Positions 28,060 through 36,637 of a DNA stretch of 64,000 nucleotides are shown here, piece after piece; within the stretch, counting starts at the first letter, position 1, and every line of letters begins with the position of its first letter. Source of the DNA: Ruminococcaceae bacterium KH2T8 (GTDB lineage: Bacteria; Bacillota; Clostridia; Saccharofermentanales; Saccharofermentanaceae); NCBI GenBank assembly GCA_900111435.1, contig FOIY01000001.1, forward strand, positions 682,001-746,000. The letters are read 5' to 3'. A program made the position numbers and the translations under genes. The notes under the pieces were generated by a model. The model worked only from the letters and a program-made list of their open reading frames with translations. It was not told where the DNA came from and did no database searches.

Positions 28060-28740
28060 ATGCAATATGAGATCAAAGGAACACCGTTTCCCGTTGCTAT
28101 CTGCACATTGAACCAGGGCGAGTCGCTCATCACCGAGCGCGGCTCCATGAGCTGGATGAGCTCCGGTCTTGAGATGCAGACCAAGGGCGGCTCCGTCGGC
28201 AAGGCTTTCGGGCGACTTTTATCAGGTGAATCCTTATTCCAGAACGTATACACGGCAAAGACGCAGGGAGCTTATATCGCTTTCGCTTCCAGCTTTCCGG
28301 GCAAGATCATCCCTCTTGATATCAGACCCGGTTCTTCTATGATCGTACAAAAGTCAGGCTTCCTGGCAGCAGAGACCTCAGTCGAGCTCTCTATCGCCTA
28401 CAAGAAAAAGCTTGGCGCGTCACTCTTCGGCGGCGAGGGATTTATCATGCAGAAGCTCTCGGGTAACGGTACCGCTTTCGTAGAGATAGACGGTGATGCA
28501 TGTATGTATGAGCTCGCAGCAGGCGAATCGATGTATATCGACACAGGTTATCTTGCCATGATGGACGAGTCGGTCGACATGGATGTCCAGATGGTAAAAG
28601 GCGGCATGAACCTCCTCTTCGGCGGTGAAGGTCTCTTTAACACCAAGGTAACAGGTCCCGGTCGCGTATGGATACAGACTATGCCCGTCATCAACCTAGC
28701 GATGTCGCTGATCCCTTACCTTCCCACGAAGACGAGCTGA
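28060..28740 (+). CDS. AIM24 / TIGR00266-family protein
   Basis: 226 residues of mostly beta structure with the family's hallmarks: MQYEIKGTPFPVAICTLNQGESLITERGSMSWM at the start, repeated F-GGEG motifs (LFGGEGFIMQKLSGNG, LFGGEGLFNTKVTGPG) and the ending VWIQTMP. The function of bacterial members is not established; the fold is a double-stranded beta helix-like trimer. An AAGGAGGT site precedes the ATG. It is a monocistronic plus-strand gene, divergent from rsmE and followed by its own terminator. Confidence 0.9.
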   Translation: MQYEIKGTPFPVAICTLNQGESLITERGSMSWMSSGLEMQTKGGSVGKAFGRLLSGESLFQNVYTAKTQGAYIAFASSFPGKIIPLDIRPGSSMIVQKSGFLAAETSVELSIAYKKKLGASLFGGEGFIMQKLSGNGTAFVEIDGDACMYELAAGESMYIDTGYLAMMDESVDMDVQMVKGGMNLLFGGEGLFNTKVTGPGRVWIQTMPVINLAMSLIPYLPTKTS

Positions 28741-28762
28741 TACAGATCTACGGCAGCAAAAT

Positions 28763-28798
28763 AAAAAGGAGGATCTCATCTTGAGGTCCTCCTTTTGT
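28763..28798 (+). terminator. Terminator of the AIM24-family gene (copy 1 of a pair)
   Basis: AAGGAGGAtCTCA and AGGtCCTCCTT pair around a short loop, then TTTTGT. A near-identical hairpin with similar flanks occurs at 29537-29567. Confidence 0.85.
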
Positions 28799-28853
28799 AT
28801 TTATCAAAAAATCTGTATAATACTCCGTGATCTTAATCTTGGAGGGTTAGTAA

Positions 28854-29528
28854 ATGGGGATCTTTTCCGAAGGACAGAAAAAGGCTGATCTTCGCCGAAG
28901 CATAGAGATGAGCAAGAAGCTCAGGTTGATATTTTGGCTTACGGTAGCTCAAGGCATATTGCTCACTATATTTTCGATATCTAACTATACGCGCGTTCTC
29001 GCAAATGTGCTTCCTATACCGGCACTTGCACTGATGAACTTTATCATATGGCTCATAATGTTCGGTGTCGCCATAACTGATTCCATAATGATCTTGCTGC
29101 TCTCTAAGCACGATGACAGGTTCCTGACCGCAGGCATCGTCCTGCTTGTATGTACTATCCCGGAGCACCTGCTCATGCTCGTACTGGATATCCGCGCGGT
29201 AGCTCTGGTGGCATTTCCCATCGCCACGAGGATCTTTATCATCAAGAAATTCTCACAAGGCATGACAACTTGCCTTCGTACTATCGATTATTCTCTCTCC
29301 CGCTCCTGGGATACATTGGTAGGCGTTTATACAGGCACCGCTATCACATTGATCGTCGTCGACTTCGCAAGAAGATATCTGTTCAGGACCGCTCTCTTCA
29401 GCGTGATCTACATCGCAGTCTTTCTTCTTGGCGCCCTGACATCCGCGGTCATGTATATCGTCCTTCTTCGAAGATCATCGACCGTCATGGCAAACTTCAC
29501 GCCTGAACCGGGAGTTGCAGAATCCTGA
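28854..29528 (+). CDS. Membrane protein of unknown function
   Basis: 224 residues with about six membrane helices (around 25-45, 53-80, 88-108, 112-128, 158-172, 178-200). The N-terminus is cytoplasmic and charged (EGQKKADLRRS). I recognise no family motif. A TTGGAGGG site precedes the ATG and a TATAAT lies at 28816-28821, immediately after the preceding terminator, so it is a separate transcription unit. It is bracketed by two near-identical terminators. Confidence 0.65.
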   Translation: MGIFSEGQKKADLRRSIEMSKKLRLIFWLTVAQGILLTIFSISNYTRVLANVLPIPALALMNFIIWLIMFGVAITDSIMILLLSKHDDRFLTAGIVLLVCTIPEHLLMLVLDIRAVALVAFPIATRIFIIKKFSQGMTTCLRTIDYSLSRSWDTLVGVYTGTAITLIVVDFARRYLFRTALFSVIYIAVFLLGALTSAVMYIVLLRRSSTVMANFTPEPGVAES

Positions 29529-29536
29529 TAAATCAC

Positions 29537-29567
29537 AAGGAGGATCTCAATCGAGGTCCTCCTTTTG
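29537..29567 (+). terminator. Terminator of the membrane protein gene (copy 2 of a pair)
   Basis: AAGGAGGAtCTCA and AGGtCCTCCTT pair around a 4-base loop, then TTTTG. It differs from the copy at 28763 almost only in the loop. Confidence 0.85.
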
Positions 29568-29585
29568 TTTATCAGATTTTGAATT

Positions 29586-30599
29586 TCAAGCTCCGGAATT
29601 ACCTGCGGCACCTCTGAGCTTTTCGAGACGCTCCTTGAGAGCCTGAAGCTCCGTAACCGTATCGGATACGCTCTTTGCAGGAGCCGTAAGACCCGATACT
29701 TCTCCGCGGGGCTTATTAAGATTTTCGTCGATCACGCTGGTTACTGCGGGAGCGGGACGATCCTCCGTAGACTTGAACTCGGAATTAAACCCTCTCGCGA
29801 TATCGCGAAGAGCTTTCCCCGGGGATACGAAAGAGATGTTCTCGGCAGGCTTTTCCGCCTTAACGGGATCCTCGGGCTCGGGTGTTCCGATCAGGTCTTC
29901 TATCTTCTTGTTGCCGGTACAGAATCCAAGTGCGAATTCTATCGATTCGATACTCGAAAATCCGTGTGCATATCCACATGCGATAGCAGAAGAAAGTGCA
30001 TACTTATGAGGCTCGAATCCTTCCGCATATTTGGGAAGATCCATCCATGAGGACTTATCGCCTACACAGGCTATGAGCTTACCGCCCGTCTGTTCACTCG
30101 CGGTAACGATCACATGACAGCCGAAAGTATTATGGATCTTCTTTGCGGCTCTCATGTAGTCGCTTTCCATAACGCATTCAAAGCCGCTCAGAAGCTCCGC
30201 TTCGTATGAATTAACGATGACAGTCTTGATATGCTTCATGAGATGATCTGCAAAAGCATGATATACGCTCTCATCGACGAGGATATCACCGTCATCGGAG
30301 ATCATGGAAGGACGTGCGACTACGGGAGCATGTTCTCCGCTGCTGAGCTTTCCTGCCAGATAGCTGATAACGGAATCATCCGTCAGGTATCCGACACTCA
30401 CTGCAGCTATATCACATTCACTGAAAGCAGCGTCGATGATCTCACTTACGTCTATCGATTCAAACTCACCGTCGCCGTCATAAACTCTGGACACCATTAC
30501 AACAGGATCAAGCTGCATATCCTTGATCGTAATTACGCTCCTTCCGGGGTCGTATATAGAGTTCTCTATAGAGTCAGAGATCGCAGCTACTGTTTTCAT
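29586..30599 (-). CDS. Degenerate PdxK/ThiD-like kinase-fold protein
   Basis: 337 residues. The first about 240 follow the ribokinase-superfamily PdxK/ThiD order: AAISDS at the start, a 'DPVVM' stretch, VVARPSMISDDGDILVDES (compare DPVM-SGD-LLD), VNSYEAELLSG (compare TPN-EAE-L-G) and AAKKIHNTFGCHVIVTAS. At the place of the anion-hole and catalytic motif GTGCTLSSAIA, it reads HKYALSSAIA, so the key glycines and cysteine are absent. It may therefore be inactive or altered, perhaps binding a ligand. A Pro-rich tail ends in a short coiled coil (about 315-332). The start is the ATG at 30599, with GAGGAC before it. No neighbour suggests a pathway. Confidence 0.6.
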   Translation of the reverse strand: MKTVAAISDSIENSIYDPGRSVITIKDMQLDPVVMVSRVYDGDGEFESIDVSEIIDAAFSECDIAAVSVGYLTDDSVISYLAGKLSSGEHAPVVARPSMISDDGDILVDESVYHAFADHLMKHIKTVIVNSYEAELLSGFECVMESDYMRAAKKIHNTFGCHVIVTASEQTGGKLIACVGDKSSWMDLPKYAEGFEPHKYALSSAIACGYAHGFSSIESIEFALGFCTGNKKIEDLIGTPEPEDPVKAEKPAENISFVSPGKALRDIARGFNSEFKSTEDRPAPAVTSVIDENLNKPRGEVSGLTAPAKSVSDTVTELQALKERLEKLRGAAGNSGA

Positions 30600-30602
30600 C
30601 AA

Positions 30603-30840
30603 TTGTCCTCACACATTTCTTTTCAAGTTAAGTTTGACACATCCCACCTGCCATAACAATAAAGACCTTTGACCATTTAGCACTGGTATTTTTGTGCATT
30701 ATGCACTCTTGGTTTTTATTTCCTTTTTGCATGTTGCCTAAATATCTTTGATAATCGACCGACGATCGCCCTGTAACGCCTGTGGCACAACGCTTTTGAG
30801 CGAATTGATCTATCGTTCACTCTGATTGATCTATCAAGCA
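30603..30840. other. Intergenic stretch without a convincing gene
   Basis: About 240 bases between the kinase-like gene and the trpB2 terminator. It holds a short palindrome GTGCAT-T-ATGCAC (30694-30706) and two copies of TTGATCTATC about 24 bases apart (near 30810 and 30833). Short open frames here lack ribosome sites. No clear -35/-10 pair was seen. Confidence 0.5.
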
Positions 30841-30871
30841 AAAAGAAGGACCGTCCAATGGACGATCCTTC
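30841..30871 (-). terminator. Terminator of trpB2
   Basis: AAGGATCGTCC and GGACGGTCCTT form an 11-bp stem with one G-T/mismatch around ATT, followed by CTTTTT on the minus strand, 37 bases past the stop codon. Confidence 0.85.
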
Positions 30872-30908
30872 CGTTAACGTAAGCAAAAAACTTATGGTAG
30901 TGTCGTGA

Positions 30909-32282
30909 TCAACCTTCCACCTGAGGAAGCTGAGAGATACCGGTCTTGATATCCTCATCAGAAGGGATGAAATTGCTCATAGAACCTTCAAGATATGACA
31001 TATAAGCAGACATATCAAAGAAGCCTGTTCCCGTGAGGTTAAAGAGGATAGTCTTCTCCTCCCCCGTCTCCTTGCACTTAAGAGCTTCGTCGATGGCTAC
31101 GCGGATAGCATGTGAAGACTCGGGTGCGGGAAGGATAGTCTCTGTCTTTGCAAAGAGGTTAGCAGCCTCGAATACTCTCGTCTGCTCGACTGCTCTAGCC
31201 TCATCGATAAGACCGTCGTGATAGAGCTGTGAGATAATAGGGCTCATGCCGTGGTAACGAAGTCCGCCTGCATGTGAAGGTGCGGGGATGAACTCGGAAC
31301 CGATAGTATACATCTTTGCAAGAGGAGTAACGTGACCCGTATCGCAGAAATCGTAAGCATATGTACCTCTTGTCATGGAAGGACAGGAAGCGGGCTCTAC
31401 TGCGATGAACTTAGGAGCCTTCTTGCCCTCGAGCTTATCTCTCATAAACGAAGCCATGATGCCTCCGAGGTTCGAGCCGCCGCCTGCGCAGCCGATAACG
31501 ATATCAGGATACTTGTCGATCTTTGCCATCTGAAGCTTAGCTTCCTCACCGATGATGGACTGGTGAAGCACGACCTGATTGAGAACAGAACCGAGTACGT
31601 ATCTGCATCCTTCAGTAGATGTTGCTACTTCAACAGCCTCGGAGATAGCGCAGCCGAGGGAACCTGTAGTTCCGGGATGCTTAGCGAGGATCTCGCGTCC
31701 TACCTTGGTCGTCTCGGAAGGAGAAGGGATGATATCCGCACCGAATGTCTCGATGATAGCCTTTCTGTAAGGCTTCTGCTCGTAGGAGCACTTTACCATG
31801 TATACGGTAAGAGGCATGTCGAAATGCTTACATGCCATTGCAAGAGCAGTACCCCACTGACCTGCGCCCGTCTCCGTCGTAAGAGATGTAAGGCCCTGCT
31901 TCTTAGCGTAGTAGACCTGAGCTGCAGCAGAGTTGAGCTTATGGGATCCTGATGTGTTATTACCCTCGAACTTATAGTAGATCTTAGCGGGTGTTCCGAG
32001 CTCCTTTTCGAGCTCATATGCCCTGATAAGAGGTGAAGGTCTGAAGATCTTATAGAACTCCTGAACCTCTTCGGGGATATCGATATACTTAGTGTCGTTG
32101 TCGAGTTCCTGCTTACAAAGTTCCTCGCAGAAGATAGGTGTCATCTGCTCAAGTGTAAGGGGCTCGTGCGTACCGGGATGGATGAGCGGTGCAGGCTTAT
32201 TCTTCATGTCTGCACGGACGTTATACCACTGCTTGGGCATCTCCTCCTCAGTAAGGAATATTCTTTTCGGTTCTCTGGCCAT
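30909..32282 (-). CDS. trpB: Tryptophan synthase beta-like protein, TrpB2 type
   Basis: A 457-residue PLP enzyme. The length and N-terminal extension (MAREPKRIFLTEEEMPKQWYN) fit the TrpB2 class rather than the about 400-residue TrpB1. The PLP lysine is in NTSGSHKLNSA (about residues 108-118); ETGAGQWGTALA and the phosphate-binding GCAGGGSNLGG follow. TrpB joins indole or indole-like nucleophiles with serine to make tryptophan. No trpA or other trp gene is adjacent, so it may salvage indole. An AAAGGAGGG site precedes the ATG. A Trp-specific T-box precedes it, so it is induced when tRNA-Trp is uncharged. Confidence 0.92.
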   Translation of the reverse strand: MAREPKRIFLTEEEMPKQWYNVRADMKNKPAPLIHPGTHEPLTLEQMTPIFCEELCKQELDNDTKYIDIPEEVQEFYKIFRPSPLIRAYELEKELGTPAKIYYKFEGNNTSGSHKLNSAAAQVYYAKKQGLTSLTTETGAGQWGTALAMACKHFDMPLTVYMVKCSYEQKPYRKAIIETFGADIIPSPSETTKVGREILAKHPGTTGSLGCAISEAVEVATSTEGCRYVLGSVLNQVVLHQSIIGEEAKLQMAKIDKYPDIVIGCAGGGSNLGGIMASFMRDKLEGKKAPKFIAVEPASCPSMTRGTYAYDFCDTGHVTPLAKMYTIGSEFIPAPSHAGGLRYHGMSPIISQLYHDGLIDEARAVEQTRVFEAANLFAKTETILPAPESSHAIRVAIDEALKCKETGEEKTILFNLTGTGFFDMSAYMSYLEGSMSNFIPSDEDIKTGISQLPQVEG

Positions 32283-32339
32283 CTTCAGGGCCCTCCTTTG
32301 ATAAATATTGGTGGCAGTGTTGGATCAATTATCGAAGCA

Positions 32340-32614
32340 ACAAAAATGCCCTACATCGATCACTCGATATAGGGCAAGAATATTCCTGCGGTACCACCTA
32401 TCATTGATCGCTCATCGCGATCCACTCTTTCACGTTCCAACAAACGTGCCTTCCTGATAACGGACAAGGTTCCCGTCGGCCCATTTCCTGGCCGCCCGTC
32501 ATCGGGTCCATTCATCGGGATCTTCGTACCGTCATCTCACCGCCGACGGCTCTCTCCTACTCAGATCTTGTCCGACTACTACTCCCGAATCGATCGGTTT
32601 TGTTTATCAAACTG
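32340..32614 (-). ncRNA. T-box riboswitch, specifier UGG (Trp), upstream of trpB2
   Basis: The T-box consensus AGGTGGTACCGCAGG is at 32385-32399 (minus). Downstream is an intrinsic terminator with stem GCCCTA-ATCG / CGAT-TAGGGC (32348-32375) and a T run. Upstream, the conserved AGAGAGCCG and GGTGAGA elements mark distal stem I. Stem I base pairs TCGGG with CCCGA enclose an AGTAGTAG strand opposite TGAATGGA, which places TGG (32508-32510) as specifier codon for tRNA-Trp. Uncharged tRNA-Trp would pair with the specifier and the T-box bulge and prevent termination. Confidence 0.93.
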
Positions 32615-32620
32615 TTTTCA

Positions 32621-32649
32621 ATTCTAATTGTCAGTTCAGATTCTGTCAA
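32621..32649 (-). promoter_or_regulatory. Promoter of the T-box leader and trpB2
   Basis: Minus-strand TTGACA (32644-32649) and TAGAAT (32621-32626) are separated by exactly 17 bases. The transcript would begin near 32614, just before stem I of the T-box. Confidence 0.8.
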
Positions 32650-32660
32650 GCGCGGCGAAT

Positions 32661-32773
32661 GTCGCTCATCGTGTCGCTCTTTATCGCTTTCTGAGCGACA
32701 GAAAATGCAAAAATCGAGGAAAGTCGCTCACCATGTCGCTCGATCGGCATATTTGAGCGACAGCCGGAGCGAC
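32661..32773. repeat. Seven-copy GTCGCTC/GAGCGAC repeat array
   Basis: Copies lie at 32661, 32673, 32723 and 32735 (GTCGCTC on plus) and at 32693, 32755 and 32767 (inverted). They form two units, each with two forward copies 12 bases apart followed by one or two inverted copies. The array fills the gap between the prmA stop and the T-box promoter. No protein-like frame explains it. It could bind a regulator or fold as RNA at the prmA 3' end. Confidence 0.8.
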
Positions 32774-32783
32774 ATTTCTGTCA

Positions 32784-33809
32784 TCAGTTCTCCAGAGTGC
32801 AGATATATGCCATCCAGTCGTTCTTCTCGTGCTTTTCGAGGATCGTAAATCCTGCAGCAGCAAGAGCAGCCTCAACCTTATCCTTCTTGGTATTGATTAT
32901 GCCAGAGCAGACAAACTTTCCTCCGGGAGCAAGGCGTGCCGGAACATCGGGAGCGATAGCGGCGATGATGTCCGCGATAATATTGGCAACGATCAATGTA
33001 TAATCCGAATTCTTAGCATCCTTGAGCTCGCCGGTATAGCAGTCGATATCCGCACAGTCGTTATTCCTGCAGTTATCTTCAGCGACGTCCACTGCGAGGC
33101 GGTCGATATCCACTGCTTCGACATGGCCGGCACCGAGCTTATCGCAGATGATAGCGAGTATACCCGAACCCGTACCGAGATCGAGGATCTTATCTTCAGG
33201 CTTTATGAGCTTATCGAGTATCTCGGCACACATGGATGTAGTCTCATGAGTTCCCGTTCCGAAAGCGGATCCGGGATCGAGCTTTACAACGATCTGGCCT
33301 TCCTTAACTTCCGCTTCCTCCCAGGAAGGACAGATCAAAACGCGGTCGGAGATCTCGAAAGAAGTGTAGTCTTTCTTCCACTCATTTTCCCAGTCCTTAT
33401 CCTGTACATATCTGTGTCCCGTAAGACCCCGGCCTACGGGAAGGAACTGTCCGATCTCGGCGAGCTTATCTTCGATGAGCTTTAATGCATTCTTTGCAGG
33501 CATCGTCTTATCCGCGATATTACCGTAGATCATTCCTACGCCGTTAGGATCGACATATTCTTCGTTCTTCGGCCCGAGCCTTACGCCGTCATCAAACTCT
33601 GCAAAATACGCCTTGACCGTGACATCAGATCCTAGTGATTCGATATATCCTTCATCGGCATATGCTAAAGAATCGGGATCTTCGATGATCCTTGCGATCT
33701 CATAAGGATCGCTTACCGCGATACCGTCGGCTCCGATCTGTGAAAGCATCTCGCAAATAGCATCCGATGCATCTTCCGTAGTAGTTATCGTAATCTCGAT
33801 CCACTGCAT
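32784..33809 (-). CDS. prmA: Ribosomal protein L11 methyltransferase
   Basis: 341 residues. The N-terminal substrate-recognition part (MQWIEITITTTEDASDAICEML) is followed by a class I SAM methyltransferase domain with DPGSAFGTGTHETT and ILDLGTGSGILAI (SAM loop) and an IVANIIADII catalytic-loop motif. It methylates ribosomal protein L11. I chose the ATG at 33809 because a CAGGAGT site precedes it; the upstream extension is basic and not family-like. An extended -10 promoter (TGTGC-TACAAT) lies about 36 bases upstream. The gene is divergent from the YhgE-like gene. Confidence 0.92.
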   Translation of the reverse strand: MQWIEITITTTEDASDAICEMLSQIGADGIAVSDPYEIARIIEDPDSLAYADEGYIESLGSDVTVKAYFAEFDDGVRLGPKNEEYVDPNGVGMIYGNIADKTMPAKNALKLIEDKLAEIGQFLPVGRGLTGHRYVQDKDWENEWKKDYTSFEISDRVLICPSWEEAEVKEGQIVVKLDPGSAFGTGTHETTSMCAEILDKLIKPEDKILDLGTGSGILAIICDKLGAGHVEAVDIDRLAVDVAEDNCRNNDCADIDCYTGELKDAKNSDYTLIVANIIADIIAAIAPDVPARLAPGGKFVCSGIINTKKDKVEAALAAAGFTILEKHEKNDWMAYICTLEN

Positions 33810-33844
33810 AGCTGATAGACTCCTGCTCTTTTTGTTTTTCAGAT

Positions 33845-33855
33845 ATTGTAGCACA
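33845..33855 (-). promoter_or_regulatory. Extended -10 promoter of prmA
   Basis: Minus-strand TGTGC followed by TACAAT (33845-33850). The same 11-base element precedes tetR at 36653. Confidence 0.55.
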
Positions 33856-33883
33856 GTTTCAGACACACGGAGATTTCTGTCTA

Positions 33884-33912
33884 TTGTTGCCGATCTTTGA
33901 AAGTAATAGTAT
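33884..33912 (+). promoter_or_regulatory. Promoter of the YhgE/Pip-like gene
   Basis: TTGTTG (33884-33889) and TAGTAT (33907-33912) are separated by 17 bases. The ATG is at 33945 with AGGGGTG before it. Confidence 0.55.
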
Positions 33913-33944
33913 CGGGGCGATCAAGAAAAAAGGGGTGAAAAAAG

Positions 33945-36569
33945 ATGATAAGAGAGGAATGGAAAAGACTCATACACAACCCGCTTCTCATAGTGGTGAT
34001 CGCGGCGATAATGCTGATCCCGTCGATCTATGCGGGATTCTTCCTGGCATCCATGTGGGATCCGTACGGAGAGCTCGATAAGCTGCCCGTAGCGGTAGTA
34101 AATCTCGACAAAGGTGCGGAGTATAACGGCAAGGAACTTCATATAGGTGATGACCTTGTCGATAACCTCAGAGAAGACGGTTCACTTGATTTCAGGTTCA
34201 CTGATGCTTCGGATGCCGAAAGCGGTCTTCGCGCAGGAACATACTACATGGTAGTTACTATCCCCGAGGATTTCTCTTACAGGGCATCTACAGTCACGAC
34301 GGAAGATCCAGAGAAGATGGAACTTCTCTACGAGACGGATCCGGCGACAAACTATGTTGCGATGAAGCTCTCGGAATCTGCCATGACAAAGATCGAGATG
34401 AGCCTTCAGCAGAAAGTATCAGAGACATATGCAGAAACGATGTTCGAGCAATTCGGCGTGATCTGCGACGGCATGTACGATGCAGCCGACGGAGCAGGAC
34501 AACTCCTCGACGGTGAGAGCAGATTAAATGACGGTGCCGTAGCACTTAACGACGGCGCGGCAGAACTTAACAGCGGAGCTGCTGCTCTGAGCAACGGAAC
34601 TGACGATCTTTATCACGGTGCATTTGCACTTAATGACGGTATCCACAGATACCTCGACGGAGCAGATGAACTCAATTCGGGAATAAGAACACTTGATGCC
34701 GCCATCGGTACTCTTTCAACAGGTGCAAGCGACTTAAATAACGGTGCCGTAGCATTATCGAACGGTACTGCAGCTCTGAGCACCGGTGCATCTTCCCTTT
34801 CGGCAGGTACGGCTACTCTTTACGCGGGAACTTCAGATCTCGCATCGGGAACCGCAGCACTTTCCGACGGCGCTTCGACACTCGCAGCAGGTGCCGGAGA
34901 CTTGAGCAACGGACTTAATACGATCACGGATAATATCCCGGCTCTTACCGACGGTATCAACGCACTCGATCAGGGTGCCTCTAACCTGTCAGCGGGCATA
35001 GACACATACACAACGGGAGTATCCGCGGCATACAGCGGCGCTTCACAGGTGTCATCGGGACTCAACGAATTGAACAATGCAACATCCGATCTCGCTGCAG
35101 GTTCACAGAATATCAACGCAAGCATCGTTCAGATCGACCAGTATGTTCAGTCCATGGCAGCTACCGGTGATCCTTACTGGGTACAGCTCGCAGCATATAC
35201 ATCAAGTCTTGTTACCGGTTACGGACAGCTCAATGATGGTATCTCGGCAGTTAATGCTAATGTTCCCGTTCTTGCAGCCGGTGCCGATCAGGTAACGGCA
35301 GGTCTCGGCCAACTCGACTCGAGCAGTTCTGCGCTGACTTCCGGAGCATCTTCACTCGCATCCGGTGCGTCTGCACTCAACGCTTCAGTCCCTGCTCTTT
35401 CCGACGGGCTTGAGTCCGCGGCACAGGGTGCGGAAGCTCTTTCGCAGGGCGCGAATGACCTCGCGGCCGGTGCATCTGCTGCAGCCGACGGCGCTTCTCA
35501 GGTAAATGAGGGTGCACAGAGTGTATCGCAGGGTGCTGCGGCACTTGCAGACGGTATCGATCAGGTCGATCAGGGTGCAGGAGCACTTGCGAGCGGAACG
35601 AATACTTTCGTAAACGGCGTAGCCCAGGTAAGAAACGGTGCAGACAGACTCTACAGCGGTTCTACGGAACTTACGGGAAACAATACGGCTCTCATAAACG
35701 GTGCAGATGCACTTACCGAAGGAGCCGCAACTCTTAATACGGGAGCCGGTGATCTGCTCGACGGAACTCAGCAGCTCGCAGACGGAACTTCGGAACTTGT
35801 CGACTCATTGCCTGCTTTGTCTGACGGAACCGGTGAACTTCAAAGCGGTCTCCTTGACGGTGCGGCAGAGATCGAATCGGCTTCCATGACATCCGATAAT
35901 GCTTCCATGATGTCCGATCCCGTAGAGACTAACGAGACTCGTATCACGGAGGTTGCGGATAACGGTCATGCAATGGCAGCCTACATGATGTCAGTCGGTC
36001 TTTGGGTAGCTTCCCTCGCCTTCTGCCTCATGTATCCTCTTACAAAGCACGATAACTTATCCGGCGGATTCGCATGGTGGCTCAGCAAGGCCAGCGTAAT
36101 TTATCCCATGGCTATCCTTCAGGCAGTTCTCCTCGTGATGATCCTTCACGTAAGACTCGGATTTGAGCCCATAAGATTTGCAGGAACGGTTGCAGTTGCC
36201 TGCCTGGCATCGATGGCTTTCATGTCACTCATGTATTTCTTCAACGTACTCCTCGGCAAGGTCGGAAGTTTCCTTATGCTGATCTTCATGGTACTGCAGC
36301 TCGCGGGTTCTGCCGGAACATATCCCCTCGAGATCTCGGGACCTCTTGCACAGGCTTTGAACAGGTTCATGCCGTTCACATATACGGTAACCGCATTCAG
36401 GAGCACGATTGGCGGCGGCGAAGAGTGCAGCAAGTGCATAGCAATACTGTTGTCTATACTTATAGTTTCCTCAATCCTCACGATCGTACTCTTCATGATC
36501 AGAGGCAAGGAGGAGCAGCTCGGAAAGAAGAACCTTTACAACTTCATGGAAGAGCACGGATTCGCCTGA
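33945..36569 (+). CDS. YhgE/Pip-like membrane protein with long glycine heptad repeats
   Basis: 874 residues. One N-terminal membrane helix (about 14-34), an extracytoplasmic YhgE/Pip N-domain (LPVAVVNLDKGAEYNGKELHIGDDLV), a central region (about 186-646) built of dozens of seven-residue units of the form L-x-x-G-[AT]-x-x, and five C-terminal helices (about 670-860). The family includes phage infection protein Pip and YhgE. It shares its N-domain and topology with EsaA of T7SSb, but it stands alone here, 23 kb from the T7SS genes. The repeat region probably forms a long helical rod reaching through the wall. An AGGGGTG site precedes the ATG. A TetR gene follows after a terminator and may regulate it. 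Confidence 0.88.
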   Translation: MIREEWKRLIHNPLLIVVIAAIMLIPSIYAGFFLASMWDPYGELDKLPVAVVNLDKGAEYNGKELHIGDDLVDNLREDGSLDFRFTDASDAESGLRAGTYYMVVTIPEDFSYRASTVTTEDPEKMELLYETDPATNYVAMKLSESAMTKIEMSLQQKVSETYAETMFEQFGVICDGMYDAADGAGQLLDGESRLNDGAVALNDGAAELNSGAAALSNGTDDLYHGAFALNDGIHRYLDGADELNSGIRTLDAAIGTLSTGASDLNNGAVALSNGTAALSTGASSLSAGTATLYAGTSDLASGTAALSDGASTLAAGAGDLSNGLNTITDNIPALTDGINALDQGASNLSAGIDTYTTGVSAAYSGASQVSSGLNELNNATSDLAAGSQNINASIVQIDQYVQSMAATGDPYWVQLAAYTSSLVTGYGQLNDGISAVNANVPVLAAGADQVTAGLGQLDSSSSALTSGASSLASGASALNASVPALSDGLESAAQGAEALSQGANDLAAGASAAADGASQVNEGAQSVSQGAAALADGIDQVDQGAGALASGTNTFVNGVAQVRNGADRLYSGSTELTGNNTALINGADALTEGAATLNTGAGDLLDGTQQLADGTSELVDSLPALSDGTGELQSGLLDGAAEIESASMTSDNASMMSDPVETNETRITEVADNGHAMAAYMMSVGLWVASLAFCLMYPLTKHDNLSGGFAWWLSKASVIYPMAILQAVLLVMILHVRLGFEPIRFAGTVAVACLASMAFMSLMYFFNVLLGKVGSFLMLIFMVLQLAGSAGTYPLEISGPLAQALNRFMPFTYTVTAFRSTIGGGEECSKCIAILLSILIVSSILTIVLFMIRGKEEQLGKKNLYNFMEEHGFA

Positions 36570-36598
36570 TATCAGGAACTTAACCCATCCCTTTTAAG

Positions 36599-36637
36599 CA
36601 AGGTTGTACGGCAAGATCCGTACAGCCTTGTTTTTTG
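36599..36637 (+). terminator. Terminator between YhgE-like and tetR genes
   Basis: CAAGG-TGTACGG and CCGTACA-CCTTG pair with a 6-base loop, followed by TTTTTT. The tetR -10 element begins immediately after the T run. Confidence 0.9.

Noticed and set aside
30716-30958. Minus-strand 80-codon frame near the trpB2 terminator
   Set aside because: It runs through the terminator hairpin and into trpB2 and has no ribosome site.
32461-32570. CCGTCGGC/GCCGACGG as the upper stem I pairing, giving GGA or GAA as T-box specifier
   Set aside because: The conserved AGAGAG and GGTGAGA elements place the distal hairpin inside this stretch; the TCGGG/CCCGA base and AGTAG loop then put UGG in the specifier position, which also fits the gene.
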